The position numbers were made by a program, and so were the translations under genes. Under the pieces are notes generated by a model. The model worked only from the letters and a program-made list of their open reading frames with translations, was not told the DNA's origin and searched no databases. Below are positions 8,894-16,730 of a DNA stretch of 64,000 nt, piece by piece. How positions within the stretch are numbered: position 1 is the stretch's first letter; every line of letters starts with the position of its first letter. Source of the DNA: Streptomyces barkulensis (GTDB lineage Bacteria > Actinomycetota > Actinomycetes > Streptomycetales > Streptomycetaceae); the NCBI RefSeq assembly GCF_002843305.1, contig NZ_PGSG01000087.1, positions 113,621 through 177,620 of the forward strand. Direction: 5' to 3'.

Positions 8894-9574
8894 TCAGGAG
8901 CCGAGGTTGGGGATGCACCAGTCGACCGGCGTGTGCCCCTGCGCCGCGATCGCCTCGTCGATCTGGCTGAAGGGGCGCGACCCGAAGAACTTCTTCGCCG
9001 ACAGCGGCGAGGGGTGCGCGCCCTGAACCACCGTGTGCCGGTCGGTGTCGATCAGCGGCAGCTTCTTCTTCGCGTAGTTGCCCCACAGCACGAAGACGGC
9101 CGGGTCGGGGCGGGCGCCCACGGCGTGGATCACCGCGTCCGTGAACTTCTCCCAGCCCTTGCCCTTGTGGGAGTTGGCCTCCCCGGCCCGGACCGTCAGC
9201 ACCGCGTTGAGCAGGAGCACGCCCTGCTTCGCCCAGGGCATCAGATAGCCGTTGTCCGGGACGGGGCAGCCCAGGTCCGCCTGCAGCTCCTTGTAGATGT
9301 TCCGCAGGGACGGCGGGACCCGCACCCCGGGCCGCACCGAGAACGCCAGCCCGTGGCCCTGCCCCTCGCCGTGGTACGGGTCCTGCCCGAGGACGAGGAC
9401 CTTGACCTGCTCGTACGGGGTGGCGTCAAGCGCCGCGAAGACCTCTTCCCGGGGCGGATAGACCGGCCCCCGTGCCCGCTCCTCCTCGACGAACTCGGTG
9501 AGCTCCTTGAAGTAGGGCTTCTCCAGCTCGTCGCCGAGGACCTTCTGCCAGGACTCGGGCAGCATGGCGTTCAC
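8894..9574 (-). CDS. ung: Uracil-DNA glycosylase, family 1
   Basis: 226 aa. The water-activating motif G-Q-D-P-Y-H-G is at residues 63-69 (catalytic Asp65) and the second motif H-P-S-P-L-S begins at His187, both diagnostic for UDG family 1. The enzyme excises uracil from DNA after cytosine deamination, starting base-excision repair in the cytoplasm. GTG at 9574 is preferred because GGAGG lies 10 nt upstream; the in-frame ATG three codons later would leave 19 nt. Length is normal for the family. Streptomyces often carry two ung genes. Followed by a hairpin shared with the convergent DUF3224 gene. Confidence 0.96.
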   Translation of the reverse strand: MNAMLPESWQKVLGDELEKPYFKELTEFVEEERARGPVYPPREEVFAALDATPYEQVKVLVLGQDPYHGEGQGHGLAFSVRPGVRVPPSLRNIYKELQADLGCPVPDNGYLMPWAKQGVLLLNAVLTVRAGEANSHKGKGWEKFTDAVIHAVGARPDPAVFVLWGNYAKKKLPLIDTDRHTVVQGAHPSPLSAKKFFGSRPFSQIDEAIAAQGHTPVDWCIPNLGS

Positions 9575-9664
9575 GTGAGACAGACCTCCGGTGTCGGTTC
9601 CGCGCGCCTTCTTCGGACGCGCACCCCCAGAACGTACCGGTGACCGCTGACAGCCGCGCCGCGC

Positions 9665-9711
9665 GGGCGGGCGGTCACCGGCGGGCGGCGACCGCCGGCG
9701 ACCGCCCGCCC
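9665..9711 (-). terminator. Strong terminator after the peptide-binding lipoprotein gene
   Basis: Outer arms GGGCGGGCGGTC (9665-9676) and GACCGCCCGCCC (9700-9711) are perfectly complementary, with an inner 7-bp stem CCGGCGG/CCGCCGG and a 7-nt loop. It lies 8 nt past the stop codon of the minus-strand gene ending at 9719. Confidence 0.8.
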
Positions 9712-9718
9712 CTCCGGG

Positions 9719-11299
9719 TCACCAGCTCTTCTTGCGGTCGAGCTCCCACAGCCGCATGATCGTCGAGGAGTCGATGCTCCACTCCACGCCGGCGATGTCG
9801 TCGTGAGCGGCGATGTAGAGCTTGCCCTGCCACAGGGGCAGCAGCCGGGCGTCCTCGGCCAGGATCTTCTGCGCCTGCGTGAAGGATTCGCTGGCGGCGC
9901 CCCGGTCGCTCTCCTTGCGGGACTTGGGCAGCAGCGTGCCGGTCAGCGTCTTGTGCTCGTACGGCGTGCCCAGGGCGTTCTCCTTGCCCACGAACGGCGA
10001 GATGTAGTTGTCCGCGTCCGGGAAGTCGGGGAACCAGCCGCGGCCGAACACCGGGTACTCGCCATCGGTGACGCCTTCCTGGAACTCGCGCCACTCGCGG
10101 CCCTCCAGGGCGATGTCGAACAGCCCGGACGCCTCCAGCTGCCGCTTGATCTCGGCGAACTCCTCGGCGGTCGTCGCACCGTAGCGGTCGGTGGTGTACC
10201 AGAGGGTCAGCTTCACCTTCCCGTTGATCCCGGCCTGGCTCAGCGTGCTGCGGGCCTTCTCCACGCTGGGCTCGCCGTATTCCTCGTAGAAGGCACTGGT
10301 GTGGCCGGTGATCCCGCCGGGGACCATGGAGTACAGCGGGGCGGCGGTGCGCTTGTAGACGTTGCGGACCAGGGCCTTGCGGTCGATGATCTGGGCGATC
10401 GCCTTGCGGACGGCGGGCTCGGCGACCGACTCGTGCTGCGGGTTGAACACCAGGTAGCGGATCTCGGTTCCGTAGACCTCGTTGAGCTTGATCTCCGGGT
10501 GGTCGCTGCGGTTCTTCCCGAAGTCGTCGATCTGCTCGGGGGTCAGGCCGCGGTAGGTGAGGTCGACCTCGCCGCTCTTGAGCTGCTCGACCATCTTGGC
10601 CGAGTCCTTGAAGTAGCGGACGGTCACGGCGTTGTTCTTGATCTCCGCGGAGCCCTTGTACTTCTGGTTCCTGACCAGTTCGGCCCGCTCGTCCTCCTTG
10701 TAGGCGTCGAGCAGGTACGGTCCGGATCCGCTGACCTTGTCCGACTCCAGCAGCCGGTCGGCCGGGTAGGCGGCGGGGTCGACGATGGACGCGGCGGGGG
10801 TGGCCAGGACCAGCGGGAAGGTCGCGTCCGGCCGCTTGAGGTGGAATATGATCGTCCGTTCACCGGACGTCTCGATGCGGTCGATGCTCTGCAGCAGCTG
10901 GGCCGGGCCGGTGGGCGACTTGATCCCCAGGGTGCGCTCGATGGAGTACTTGACCGCCTCCGCGTCCAGCGCGTTGCCGTTGGAGAACGTCAGGTTCTTC
11001 TTCAGGACGCACCGGTAGACGCTGCTGACGGTGTCGGTGAAGCCGCAGCGCTGGGCGGCGTCGGGCTCCGGGGTGCCGCTGGAGCTCGGGAAGTGCAGCA
11101 GGGTCTGGTAGATGTTCCGGTACAGCTCCCACGAACCGTCCCAGGCGCCGGCCGGGTCGAGGACGCTCGGCGTGCTCGTGGTGCCGACCACGATCGCCTC
11201 CTCGCTCTCGCCGTCACCGAGCAGCGAGCCGCATCCGGCGAGCAGGGTCGCTGTCACCAGCACGACTGCGCCCTTCAGAGGCTTGTTCTGGCTGAACAC
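9719..11299 (-). CDS. ABC transporter solute-binding lipoprotein, peptide/oligopeptide family (SBP_bac_5)
   Basis: 526 aa. GTG at 11299 has GAGGAG 7 nt upstream; the GTG two codons earlier is too close to it. The signal peptide ends in the lipobox L-L-A-G-C (Cys about residue 22). The mature protein has the family 5 layout: Y-R-N-I-Y-Q-T-L-L near residue 65, the signature L-K-K-N-L-T-F-S-N-G-N-A-L-D-A-E-A-V-K-Y around residues 100-120, and a C-terminal W-F-P-D-F-P-D-A-D-N-Y block. Such proteins capture oligopeptides or related ligands outside the membrane for an ABC importer. No permease or ATPase genes are adjacent, so it is an orphan binding protein that must use a transporter coded elsewhere. 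Confidence 0.93.
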   Translation of the reverse strand: MFSQNKPLKGAVVLVTATLLAGCGSLLGDGESEEAIVVGTTSTPSVLDPAGAWDGSWELYRNIYQTLLHFPSSSGTPEPDAAQRCGFTDTVSSVYRCVLKKNLTFSNGNALDAEAVKYSIERTLGIKSPTGPAQLLQSIDRIETSGERTIIFHLKRPDATFPLVLATPAASIVDPAAYPADRLLESDKVSGSGPYLLDAYKEDERAELVRNQKYKGSAEIKNNAVTVRYFKDSAKMVEQLKSGEVDLTYRGLTPEQIDDFGKNRSDHPEIKLNEVYGTEIRYLVFNPQHESVAEPAVRKAIAQIIDRKALVRNVYKRTAAPLYSMVPGGITGHTSAFYEEYGEPSVEKARSTLSQAGINGKVKLTLWYTTDRYGATTAEEFAEIKRQLEASGLFDIALEGREWREFQEGVTDGEYPVFGRGWFPDFPDADNYISPFVGKENALGTPYEHKTLTGTLLPKSRKESDRGAASESFTQAQKILAEDARLLPLWQGKLYIAAHDDIAGVEWSIDSSTIMRLWELDRKKSW

Positions 11300-11631
11300 T
11301 TGCACGCTCCTCGGTCGGCGATGCCACTGAACGCCACTAGATGCCACTACTGCCTGGGTGCTGTGGGGGATCCATCGGCTGACGGGACGGAGCGCGCGCC
11401 ACGGTGCGGAGCGCGTGCCACCACACGTACGGCAGGGTCTCAACGGGCCTGTCGTGCCGAGGACGTGGCAGACCTTACCGCAGCATATGACGGGGCTGAC
11501 AGGCTTCTGGACCGGGCAAGATCAGGACTTCTTCCGCGGCGGACCGGACGGTCGCACAGAGTACGGGGACCGTTTCAGGAAGCACACCGGCGCCGCACCG
11601 CCCCCGAAGGCACGGCGCGGCGCCGAAGCGG
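11300..11631. other. Intergenic region, 332 bp, upstream of the peptide-binding protein
   Basis: Contains the ribosome site and three 10-bp direct repeats described separately, and a possible minus-strand -10 box TAAGGT (plus-strand 11472-11477) with a weak TGTCAG-like -35 about 18 nt further upstream. No convincing gene on either strand. Confidence 0.5.
11320..11349. repeat. Three tandem 10-bp direct repeats in the leader of the peptide-binding protein gene
   Basis: Plus strand GATGCCACTG, AACGCCACTA, GATGCCACTA follow each other without gap, 21-50 nt upstream of the GTG start. The 10-bp period puts each copy on the same DNA face, as for a cooperative regulator; an RNA-level role is also possible since the site may be transcribed. 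Confidence 0.7.
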
Positions 11632-11670
11632 CAGGGCCCCGGCGCACCGCGGCGGTGAGCCGGGGCCCTG
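11632..11670 (-). terminator. Terminator of the downstream SDR gene
   Basis: CAGGGCCCCGGC (11632-11643) pairs perfectly with GCCGGGGCCCTG (11659-11670) across a 15-nt loop, 2 nt past the stop of the minus-strand SDR gene. Confidence 0.75.
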
Positions 11671-11672
11671 GG

Positions 11673-12428
11673 TCACTCGACCCCGGCGTTGAGGAAGATC
11701 CCGCCGTCGACCACGAGGGTCTGGCCGGTGATCCAGCCGGAGTCGTCGGAGGTGAGGAAGGCCGCCGCTCCCCCGATGTCCTCGGGCGTGCCCAGCCGCC
11801 CCATCGGATAACGCCCGGCCACCTCCTCCTCGCGCCCCTCGTAGAGCGCGGCGGCGAACTTCGTCTTCACCACGGCCGGGGCGATGGCGTTGACCCGCAC
11901 GCCCGGCGACAGCTCGTGGGCGAGCTGGAGGGTGAGGTTGACCATCGCGGCCTTGCTGATGCCGTAGGCGCCGATGAAGGGCGAGGCCGACAGTCCGGCG
12001 ACGGAGGCGATGTTGACGATGGTGCCGCCGTGCTCCTTCTGCCAGGCCGCCCAGGTGCGCTGGGCGAACCCGAGCGCGGAGAGGACGTTGGTGTCGAAGA
12101 CCTTGCGGGCGACGTTCAGGTCCAGCTCCGCGATGGGTCCGAAGACCGGGTTGGTGCCCGCGTTGTTGACCAGGTGGTCGACGCGGCCGAACGCCTCCAT
12201 GGTGCGCTCGACGGCCTCCGCCTGGTGGGTCTCGTCGTGGGCCTTCCCGGCCACGCCGATGGCCCGGTCCGCGCCGAGCCGCCCCACCGCCTCGGCGAGG
12301 GCCTCCTCGTTGCGGCCGGTGATGCACACCCGGTCACCGCGGGCCACGAGCGCCTCGGCGATGCCGTAGCCGATGCCGCGGCTCGCCCCGGTGATCAGGG
12401 CGACCCTGCCGCTGTCCTGCACTGCCAT
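11673..12428 (-). CDS. Short-chain dehydrogenase/reductase (SDR) family oxidoreductase
   Basis: 251 aa, classical SDR length. The cofactor motif T-G-A-S-R-G-I-G is at residues 14-21, N-N-A-G near residue 90, the catalytic Ser in N-I-A-S-V-A-G-L-S near residue 141 and the Y-x-x-x-K pair in Y-G-I-S-K near residue 155. The Arg after Gly and T-G-R-N at the end of strand 2 suggest NADP(H). Substrate unknown. It lies 47 bp downstream of another SDR (fabG-like) on the same strand and probably shares its transcript, ending at the hairpin at 11632-11670. Confidence 0.9.
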   Translation of the reverse strand: MAVQDSGRVALITGASRGIGYGIAEALVARGDRVCITGRNEEALAEAVGRLGADRAIGVAGKAHDETHQAEAVERTMEAFGRVDHLVNNAGTNPVFGPIAELDLNVARKVFDTNVLSALGFAQRTWAAWQKEHGGTIVNIASVAGLSASPFIGAYGISKAAMVNLTLQLAHELSPGVRVNAIAPAVVKTKFAAALYEGREEEVAGRYPMGRLGTPEDIGGAAAFLTSDDSGWITGQTLVVDGGIFLNAGVE

Positions 12429-12475
12429 GAGCTTTTTCCGTTCCGTCGTATTCGCGGTGCGGCCGTCGGCGGCCG

Positions 12476-13237
12476 TCAGTTGAGCGGGCCGCCGGCCACG
12501 TACATCACCTGGCCGGAGACGAAACCGGCCTCCTCGCCGGTGAAGAACGCGATGGCGTTGGCGATGTCCTCGGGCCTGCCCACGCGCTGGACGGGGATCT
12601 GGGAGGCGGCGGCCTTCTGGAAGTCCTCGAAGTCCATGCCGACGCGGGCGGCGGTGGCCGCGGTCATCTCGGTGACGATGAAGCCGGGGGCCACGGCGTT
12701 GGCGGTGATGCCGAACTTGCCCAGCTCCTTGGCGAGGGTCTTGGTGAAGCCCTGCAGACCGGCCTTGGCGGCGGCGTAGTTGGCCTGCCCGCGGTTGCCG
12801 AGGGCGGAGCTGGAGGAGAGGTTGACGATCCGGCCGAACCCGGCGTCGACCATGTGCTTCTGGCAGGCCCGGGACATCAGGAAGGCGCCGCGCAGGTGCA
12901 CGTTCATGACGGTGTCCCAGTCGGAGTCGCTCATCTTGAACAGCAGGTTGTCGCGGAGCACCCCGGCGTTGTTGACCAGGACGGTCGGTGCGCCCAGCTC
13001 GCCGGCGACCCGTGCGACGGCGGCCTCCACCTGCTCGGCGTCCGACACGTCGCAGCCGACCGCCAGCGCCCTGCCGCCCGCCGCGGTGATCTTCTCCACG
13101 ACGTCCGCGCAGGCCGACTCGTCCAGGTCGAGCACGGCGACGGCCCGGCCCTCGGCGGCGAGCCGGACGGCGGTGGCGGCGCCGATCCCCCGGGCTCCGC
13201 CCGTGACGATCGCGACACGCTGCTCGGTGGTGGACAT
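12476..13237 (-). CDS. FabG-like 3-oxoacyl-(acyl-carrier-protein) reductase, SDR family
   Basis: 253 aa. Motifs: T-G-G-A-R-G-I-G (residues 12-19), D-L-D at the end of strand 2, N-N-A-G near 93, catalytic Ser in N-L-S-S-S-S near 146, Y-A-A-A-K near 160 and the FabG-like V-A-P-G-F-I-x-T-E-M-T. Such proteins reduce beta-ketoacyl thioesters or act as hydroxyacyl-CoA dehydrogenases. ATG at 13237 has GAGGAG 7 nt upstream. A good vegetative promoter and a TetR-type dyad lie upstream (separate entries), which fits a fatty acid or acyl-CoA pathway gene under a TetR-family repressor coded elsewhere. Confidence 0.9.
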   Translation of the reverse strand: MSTTEQRVAIVTGGARGIGAATAVRLAAEGRAVAVLDLDESACADVVEKITAAGGRALAVGCDVSDAEQVEAAVARVAGELGAPTVLVNNAGVLRDNLLFKMSDSDWDTVMNVHLRGAFLMSRACQKHMVDAGFGRIVNLSSSSALGNRGQANYAAAKAGLQGFTKTLAKELGKFGITANAVAPGFIVTEMTAATAARVGMDFEDFQKAAASQIPVQRVGRPEDIANAIAFFTGEEAGFVSGQVMYVAGGPLN

Positions 13238-13261
13238 GCTGGTTCTCCTCGCACTCGAATG

Positions 13262-13278
13262 GGTGAGCAACCGCTTAG
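13262..13278 (-). promoter_or_regulatory. Imperfect TetR-type dyad TAAGC-N4-GCTCA before the fabG-like gene
   Basis: On the minus strand TAAGCGGTTGCTCA has half-sites TAAGC and GCTCA with one mismatch. It lies just downstream of the predicted promoter, between transcription start and ribosome site, where a repressor would block elongation. The shape resembles operators of TetR regulators of acyl-CoA metabolism; family assignment is inference. Confidence 0.45.
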
Positions 13279-13295
13279 TACCTTCGGCAGACGTG

Positions 13296-13324
13296 ACGCT
13301 AGAAGCACGGACACGCTGTGTCAA
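13296..13324 (-). promoter_or_regulatory. Vegetative-type promoter of the fabG-like gene
   Basis: Minus strand TTGACA (complement of 13319-13324), 17-nt spacer, TAGCGT (complement of 13296-13301). The -35 is a perfect consensus and the -10 matches HrdB-type T-A-n-n-n-T. It would give a leader of roughly 50 nt. Confidence 0.65.
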
Positions 13325-13416
13325 CGGCCGAAGGCACGGTGAGGCCCAGCCCACGTCCCCGGCCTCCGCCCCGCCGCGGCGCGCCGGGTACGGCCGAGAG
13401 CGTGTGGTGCGCCCGC

Positions 13417-13812
13417 TCAGCGCACCAGCACTTCCAGCAGCCGCTCGGTCTCCGCCTCGGGATCGGCCGTCAGTCCGGTGTGCACCGGCCCCGGCTGGAG
13501 GACGGTGGAGCGGGGGGCGACCAGCCACCGGAAACGCCGCCCGGCGTCGTCGGCCGCGGCCTGCCCGGCCTCCGCCCCTCCGCGGCACAGGCACTCCACG
13601 GCGTGCAGGGCCGCCCGCACCCCCTCGACGTCGGCGTGCGGATCGAGCGCCCGCAGCCGTTCGACGTCCAGATGGGTGCGGGCCGCGACGAAGGACCGGG
13701 CGCGGCAGTAGACGACGACCCCGGCGTTGATCACCTCGCCGCGCTCCACCCGTGGGACGAGACGCAGCACGGCGTACTCGAAGACGTCGCGCCCGCCGAA
13801 CTGCCCGCTCAC
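13417..13812 (-). CDS. DUF3037 family protein
   Basis: 131 aa. Begins V-S-G-Q-F-G-G-R-D-V-F-E-Y-A-V-L-R-L-V-P-R-V-E-R-G-E-x-I-N-A-G-V-V-V, the typical DUF3037 opening (Y-x-x-L-R-x-V-P ... E-x-x-N-x-G-V). Function of the family is unknown. The GTG start at 13812 overlaps the TGA of the upstream HipA-like kinase gene (sequence GTGA), indicating translational coupling. The HipA-like/DUF3037 pair is a recurrent unit in actinobacteria and beyond, suggesting the two proteins work together, possibly as kinase and partner or substrate. Confidence 0.9.
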   Translation of the reverse strand: MSGQFGGRDVFEYAVLRLVPRVERGEVINAGVVVYCRARSFVAARTHLDVERLRALDPHADVEGVRAALHAVECLCRGGAEAGQAAADDAGRRFRWLVAPRSTVLQPGPVHTGLTADPEAETERLLEVLVR

Positions 13813-14654
13813 CGCGTCCCTCCGCCCTTGTTCAGCCCGCTGACGGCGTCCGCCCAGTCCTTCAGCCAGCCGGGCGCCCTGGAGGGCCCGTCCTGGCTCG
13901 GAGCGCCGACGGTGATCCGCTCGTGGACCGTACCGGCCCGGGCGGCCAGCACCTCGGTGTAGGCGCGGCGCAGCTCCTCCGGTGTGTCGAAGCCTGGCTC
14001 GCCGGCCAGCCACTCGTCGGGGATGTCGGCCGCGCACTCGGCCAGCAGCTCCCGCGTCACTCGCGGCGCCAGCTCGGCGGCGGCCGAGGCGATGTCCGGG
14101 CCCATGGGCGCCAGGGCGTGGTCGGAGGCGTCGTACGGCTTGTCGGCCGCCTTGGCCGCGGTGGCCCAGTTGTGGTGCCAGATCAGGCTGGCGCCGTGGT
14201 CGATGAGCCACAGGTCGCCGTGCCAGACCAGCATGTTGGGGTTGCGCCAGGAGCGGTCGACGTTGCCCGTCAGGGCGTCGAACCACACCACGCGCCCGGC
14301 CTCCCGCGCGTCCACCCGGTAGGCGAGCGGGTCGAAGCCCATCGAGCCGGGCAGGAAGTCCATCCCCAGGTTCAGCCCGCCGCTGGCCTTGAGCAGCTCC
14401 TGCACCTCCTGGTCGGGCTCGCCCAGGCCGATCACCGGATCCAGCTGTACGCGCACCAGATCGGGCACGCGCAGGCCGAGCCGCTGGGCGAGCCGCCCGC
14501 ACAGCACTTCGGCCACCAGGGTCTTGCGGCCCTGCCCGGCTCCGGTGAACTTCACGACATAGGTGCCCAGGTCGTCGGCCTCGACGATGCCGGGCAGCGA
14601 TCCGCCCTCGCGCAGGGGCGTCACATAGCGCGTGGCGGTGACTTCGGGAAGCAT
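13809..14654 (-). CDS. HipA-like kinase domain protein
   Basis: 281 aa. The opening block has G-S-L-P-G-I-V-E-A-D and Y-V-V-K-F-T-G-A-G-Q-G-x-K-T-L-V-A-E-V (about residues 17-51), with a probable ATP-contacting Lys in V-V-K-F. The later segment V-V-W-F-D-A-L-T-G-N-V-D-R-S-W-R-N-P-N and L-W-L-I-D-H-G-A resembles the catalytic loop (N-x-D-R-x-x-x-N) and the metal-binding D-x-G of HipA/PI4K-fold kinases. Unlike canonical HipA it is short and paired with DUF3037, not with the HipB antitoxin. ATG at 14654. Lies next to an integrase remnant. Confidence 0.87.
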   Translation of the reverse strand: MLPEVTATRYVTPLREGGSLPGIVEADDLGTYVVKFTGAGQGRKTLVAEVLCGRLAQRLGLRVPDLVRVQLDPVIGLGEPDQEVQELLKASGGLNLGMDFLPGSMGFDPLAYRVDAREAGRVVWFDALTGNVDRSWRNPNMLVWHGDLWLIDHGASLIWHHNWATAAKAADKPYDASDHALAPMGPDIASAAAELAPRVTRELLAECAADIPDEWLAGEPGFDTPEELRRAYTEVLAARAGTVHERITVGAPSQDGPSRAPGWLKDWADAVSGLNKGGGTR

Positions 14655-14769
14655 TTTCCCAGGCTATCGGAAGCACTGGCCTTGCAATCCACGGTTTTCT
14701 CCGGAGGCCCCGGACCGGCGATCCCGCCGGAACCACTCCCGAACCACCCTGGGGAGAATCTGGGGAGTT

Positions 14770-15087
14770 TCAGCCGCCGCCCGGCCTCCCCCGCCTGCCC
14801 AGCAGTCCGTCCATGACGGTGCGCCCCTTGCTCCCGGCCTCCGGCATGAAGTGAGCGTAGTAACCGAGCGTGACGGTCGGCGAGGAGTGCCCGAGCCACC
14901 GCGCCAGGGTCACCACGGACTCCCCCGCCTCCAACATGACCGAGGCGTAGGTGTGCCGCAGCACATGGAAGCCGTCCCTCGGCGCCGCCTCCCGCAGAAC
15001 AACGCGGGGGAGCCCGAGTGGTCCCCGCGCGAGCGTGGGTGGTCCGGGCGTCGGTGCGGGTGCGGTAGCCGGCCGATGCGTTCTCAC
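14770..15087 (-). pseudogene. C-terminal remnant of a tyrosine-family site-specific integrase
   Basis: About 105 codons survive. The block F-H-V-L-R-H-T-Y-A-S-V near residues 40-50 carries the H-x-x-R of box II, W-L-G-H-S-S follows, and L-G-Y-Y-A-H-F contains the nucleophilic Tyr region. The N-terminal core-binding and SAM-like domains (about 300 residues) are absent; upstream sequence in all frames shows no integrase similarity. It therefore cannot be functional and marks the former edge of an integrated element, probably of the pSAM2/SLP1 type. No tRNA gene or attachment-site duplication is visible beside it. Confidence 0.85.
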
Positions 15088-15228
15088 AGGTCTTCACCGG
15101 CTCCTCGGGCTCGGTCGCCGCCCCCCCGAGGCCGGGGCTGAGGTCGCCGTCTCCGAGCGGTTCACCGGGGACCGGCACCGGGTGAGGGCTGCCGCATCCG
15201 CCCGCCGGCCGCAGGCGCTGCGCCTGTG

Positions 15229-15256
15229 CTGACCGCTTCCCCGGGGAAGCGGTCAG
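15229..15256 (-). terminator. Perfect 28-nt palindrome at the end of the MFS transporter gene
   Basis: Arms CTGACCGCTTCCCC and GGGGAAGCGGTCAG are contiguous and exactly complementary. The transporter's TGA stop (15253-15255) lies inside the right arm, so the hairpin forms immediately at the end of the message and should act as its terminator. Confidence 0.75.
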
Positions 15257-16596
15257 CGCGCGGATGTGTGAAGGGCGTCGTCGACGAGGTCGTGTTCGTG
15301 CCGCCAGCCCCCCGGTACGGGAAGGGCGCCGGCCACATGGGGGTGCCCTTCCCCGAGTCCGGTGTGCAGGTGGGCGACCGAGCCGGTGTCGTCCGCCGGC
15401 CACACACGCATAGCCAGCACCCCGGATGCGCAGGCCACCGCCCCGAGGACGAGCACAGCCGACTGCAGTCCCGCTGCCGTGGCGAGCCATCCGGCCAGTG
15501 GATAGGTCAGCAGCCAGCAGCCGTGCGTCAGGGAGAACTGCGCGGCGAACAGTTCGGTGCGGTCGGCGGGCCCGGCCGAACGGCGGATCAGTCGGCCGGC
15601 GGGGGTGAGTACCGTCGAGGACGCCGCTCCGAACGCCGCCCAGACGGCCAGCAGGGCGGGCCATCTCCAGGCACCCGCCCCGGCTGCGGTGATCACGGTC
15701 AGGCCGGGGAAGATCACGGCGGTCAGCAGGGCGCCGTGCAGCATGACGGCTCGGTCCGGGACCTTGTCGAGCATTCCGGGAAGCACCAGTGCGACGATCA
15801 TGGAGCCGGCGCCGTAGGCGCCGAGTGCGATGGCGACGTCCCCGGCCGGTCGGCCGAGATGGTCGCGCACGTACACGACGGTGTTGACGAGGACGATGGC
15901 GCCGGCGGAGGCGACCACGAGGTCGAGGGCGAGCAGGGCGCGCAGCCGCGGGACGGCGAGGAACAGCCGTGTGCCCGCGGCGACCCTGGTGTGGAGGCCG
16001 CCTGCTCGCGGCGGAGACGGCACCGGCCGCGGCAGGAGTACGGAGAGGACGAGCGCGGCGGAGCCGGCGAAGCCGGCGACGGTGCCGGTGAAGAGCCAGT
16101 TGTACGTCGTCACCGACAGCAGCGCGGCGGCCAGCGCGGGGCTGCACAGGCTCTCCAGGTCGTAGGCGAGCCGGGACAGGGACAGCGCCCGGGTGTAGTC
16201 GTCCTCGTCGGGCAGCACCTGGGGAATGACGGCCTGGAACGTCGGTGTGAAGGCGGCGGAGGCGGCCTGCAGTGCGAAGATCAGGACGTACACCTGCCAG
16301 ACCTGGTCGACGAAGGGCAGCATGAACGCGGCGCCCGCCCGGATCAGGTCGGCACCCACCAGGAGGGCCCGTCGGGGCAGTCGGTCCGCTACCGCCCCGA
16401 TCACCGGGGCGATCAGGACGTACGCCACCATCTTGATCGCGAGCGCGGTACCGAGTACCGAGCCGGCGGCGGCTCCTGCGATGTCATGGGCGAGCAGCCC
16501 CAGGGCGACGGTGGCCAGCCCGGTCCCCGTCAGGGCGATGACCTGCGCCTGGAACAGGCGGCGGTAGGTCCGGTTGCGCAGCAGTACCGGCAGCAT
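15253..16596 (-). CDS. MFS transporter, probable metal-ion efflux (NreB-like)
   Basis: 447 aa with about 12 hydrophobic segments and the MFS loop 2-3 motif (G-A-V-A-D-R-L-P-R-R near residue 67). The C-terminal cytoplasmic tail is rich in histidine (H-L-H ... H-P-H ... R-H-E-H-D ... L-H), a feature of NreB-type nickel efflux proteins. ATG at 16596. It is divergent from an ArsR/SmtB sensor whose metal site is readable, and a palindromic operator lies between them, so export of Ni, Co or Zn under metal control is the best inference. A drug efflux role cannot be excluded from the fold alone. Confidence 0.85.
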   Translation of the reverse strand: MLPVLLRNRTYRRLFQAQVIALTGTGLATVALGLLAHDIAGAAAGSVLGTALAIKMVAYVLIAPVIGAVADRLPRRALLVGADLIRAGAAFMLPFVDQVWQVYVLIFALQAASAAFTPTFQAVIPQVLPDEDDYTRALSLSRLAYDLESLCSPALAAALLSVTTYNWLFTGTVAGFAGSAALVLSVLLPRPVPSPPRAGGLHTRVAAGTRLFLAVPRLRALLALDLVVASAGAIVLVNTVVYVRDHLGRPAGDVAIALGAYGAGSMIVALVLPGMLDKVPDRAVMLHGALLTAVIFPGLTVITAAGAGAWRWPALLAVWAAFGAASSTVLTPAGRLIRRSAGPADRTELFAAQFSLTHGCWLLTYPLAGWLATAAGLQSAVLVLGAVACASGVLAMRVWPADDTGSVAHLHTGLGEGHPHVAGALPVPGGWRHEHDLVDDALHTSAR

Positions 16597-16648
16597 GCGG
16601 CGGTTCCCCTTGCCACGGCGATGCGTTGACGGCACGAGCATACTTTCA

Positions 16649-16666
16649 TGTGCGCAAGTGCGCACA
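16649..16666. promoter_or_regulatory. Putative ArsR/SmtB operator
   Basis: TGTGCGCA-AG-TGCGCACA is a perfect 8-bp dyad in the 134-bp gap between the divergent transporter and sensor genes, followed by an AT-rich stretch (CATATATCA) likely to be a promoter core. ArsR-family repressors bind such dyads over the promoter. Confidence 0.65.
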
Positions 16667-16718
16667 CATATATCACTTACATCAGTGGCGGGCACAGGGA
16701 CAGGGGTGAGCCGGGTCC

Positions 16719-16724
16719 TAGGCT
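16719..16724 (+). promoter_or_regulatory. -10 box TAGGCT of a leaderless arsR-type gene
   Basis: TAGGCT ends 6 nt before the ATG at 16731 and no ribosome site precedes it, the usual arrangement of leaderless transcripts in Streptomyces. Confidence 0.55.
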
Positions 16725-16730
16725 GTGCAC

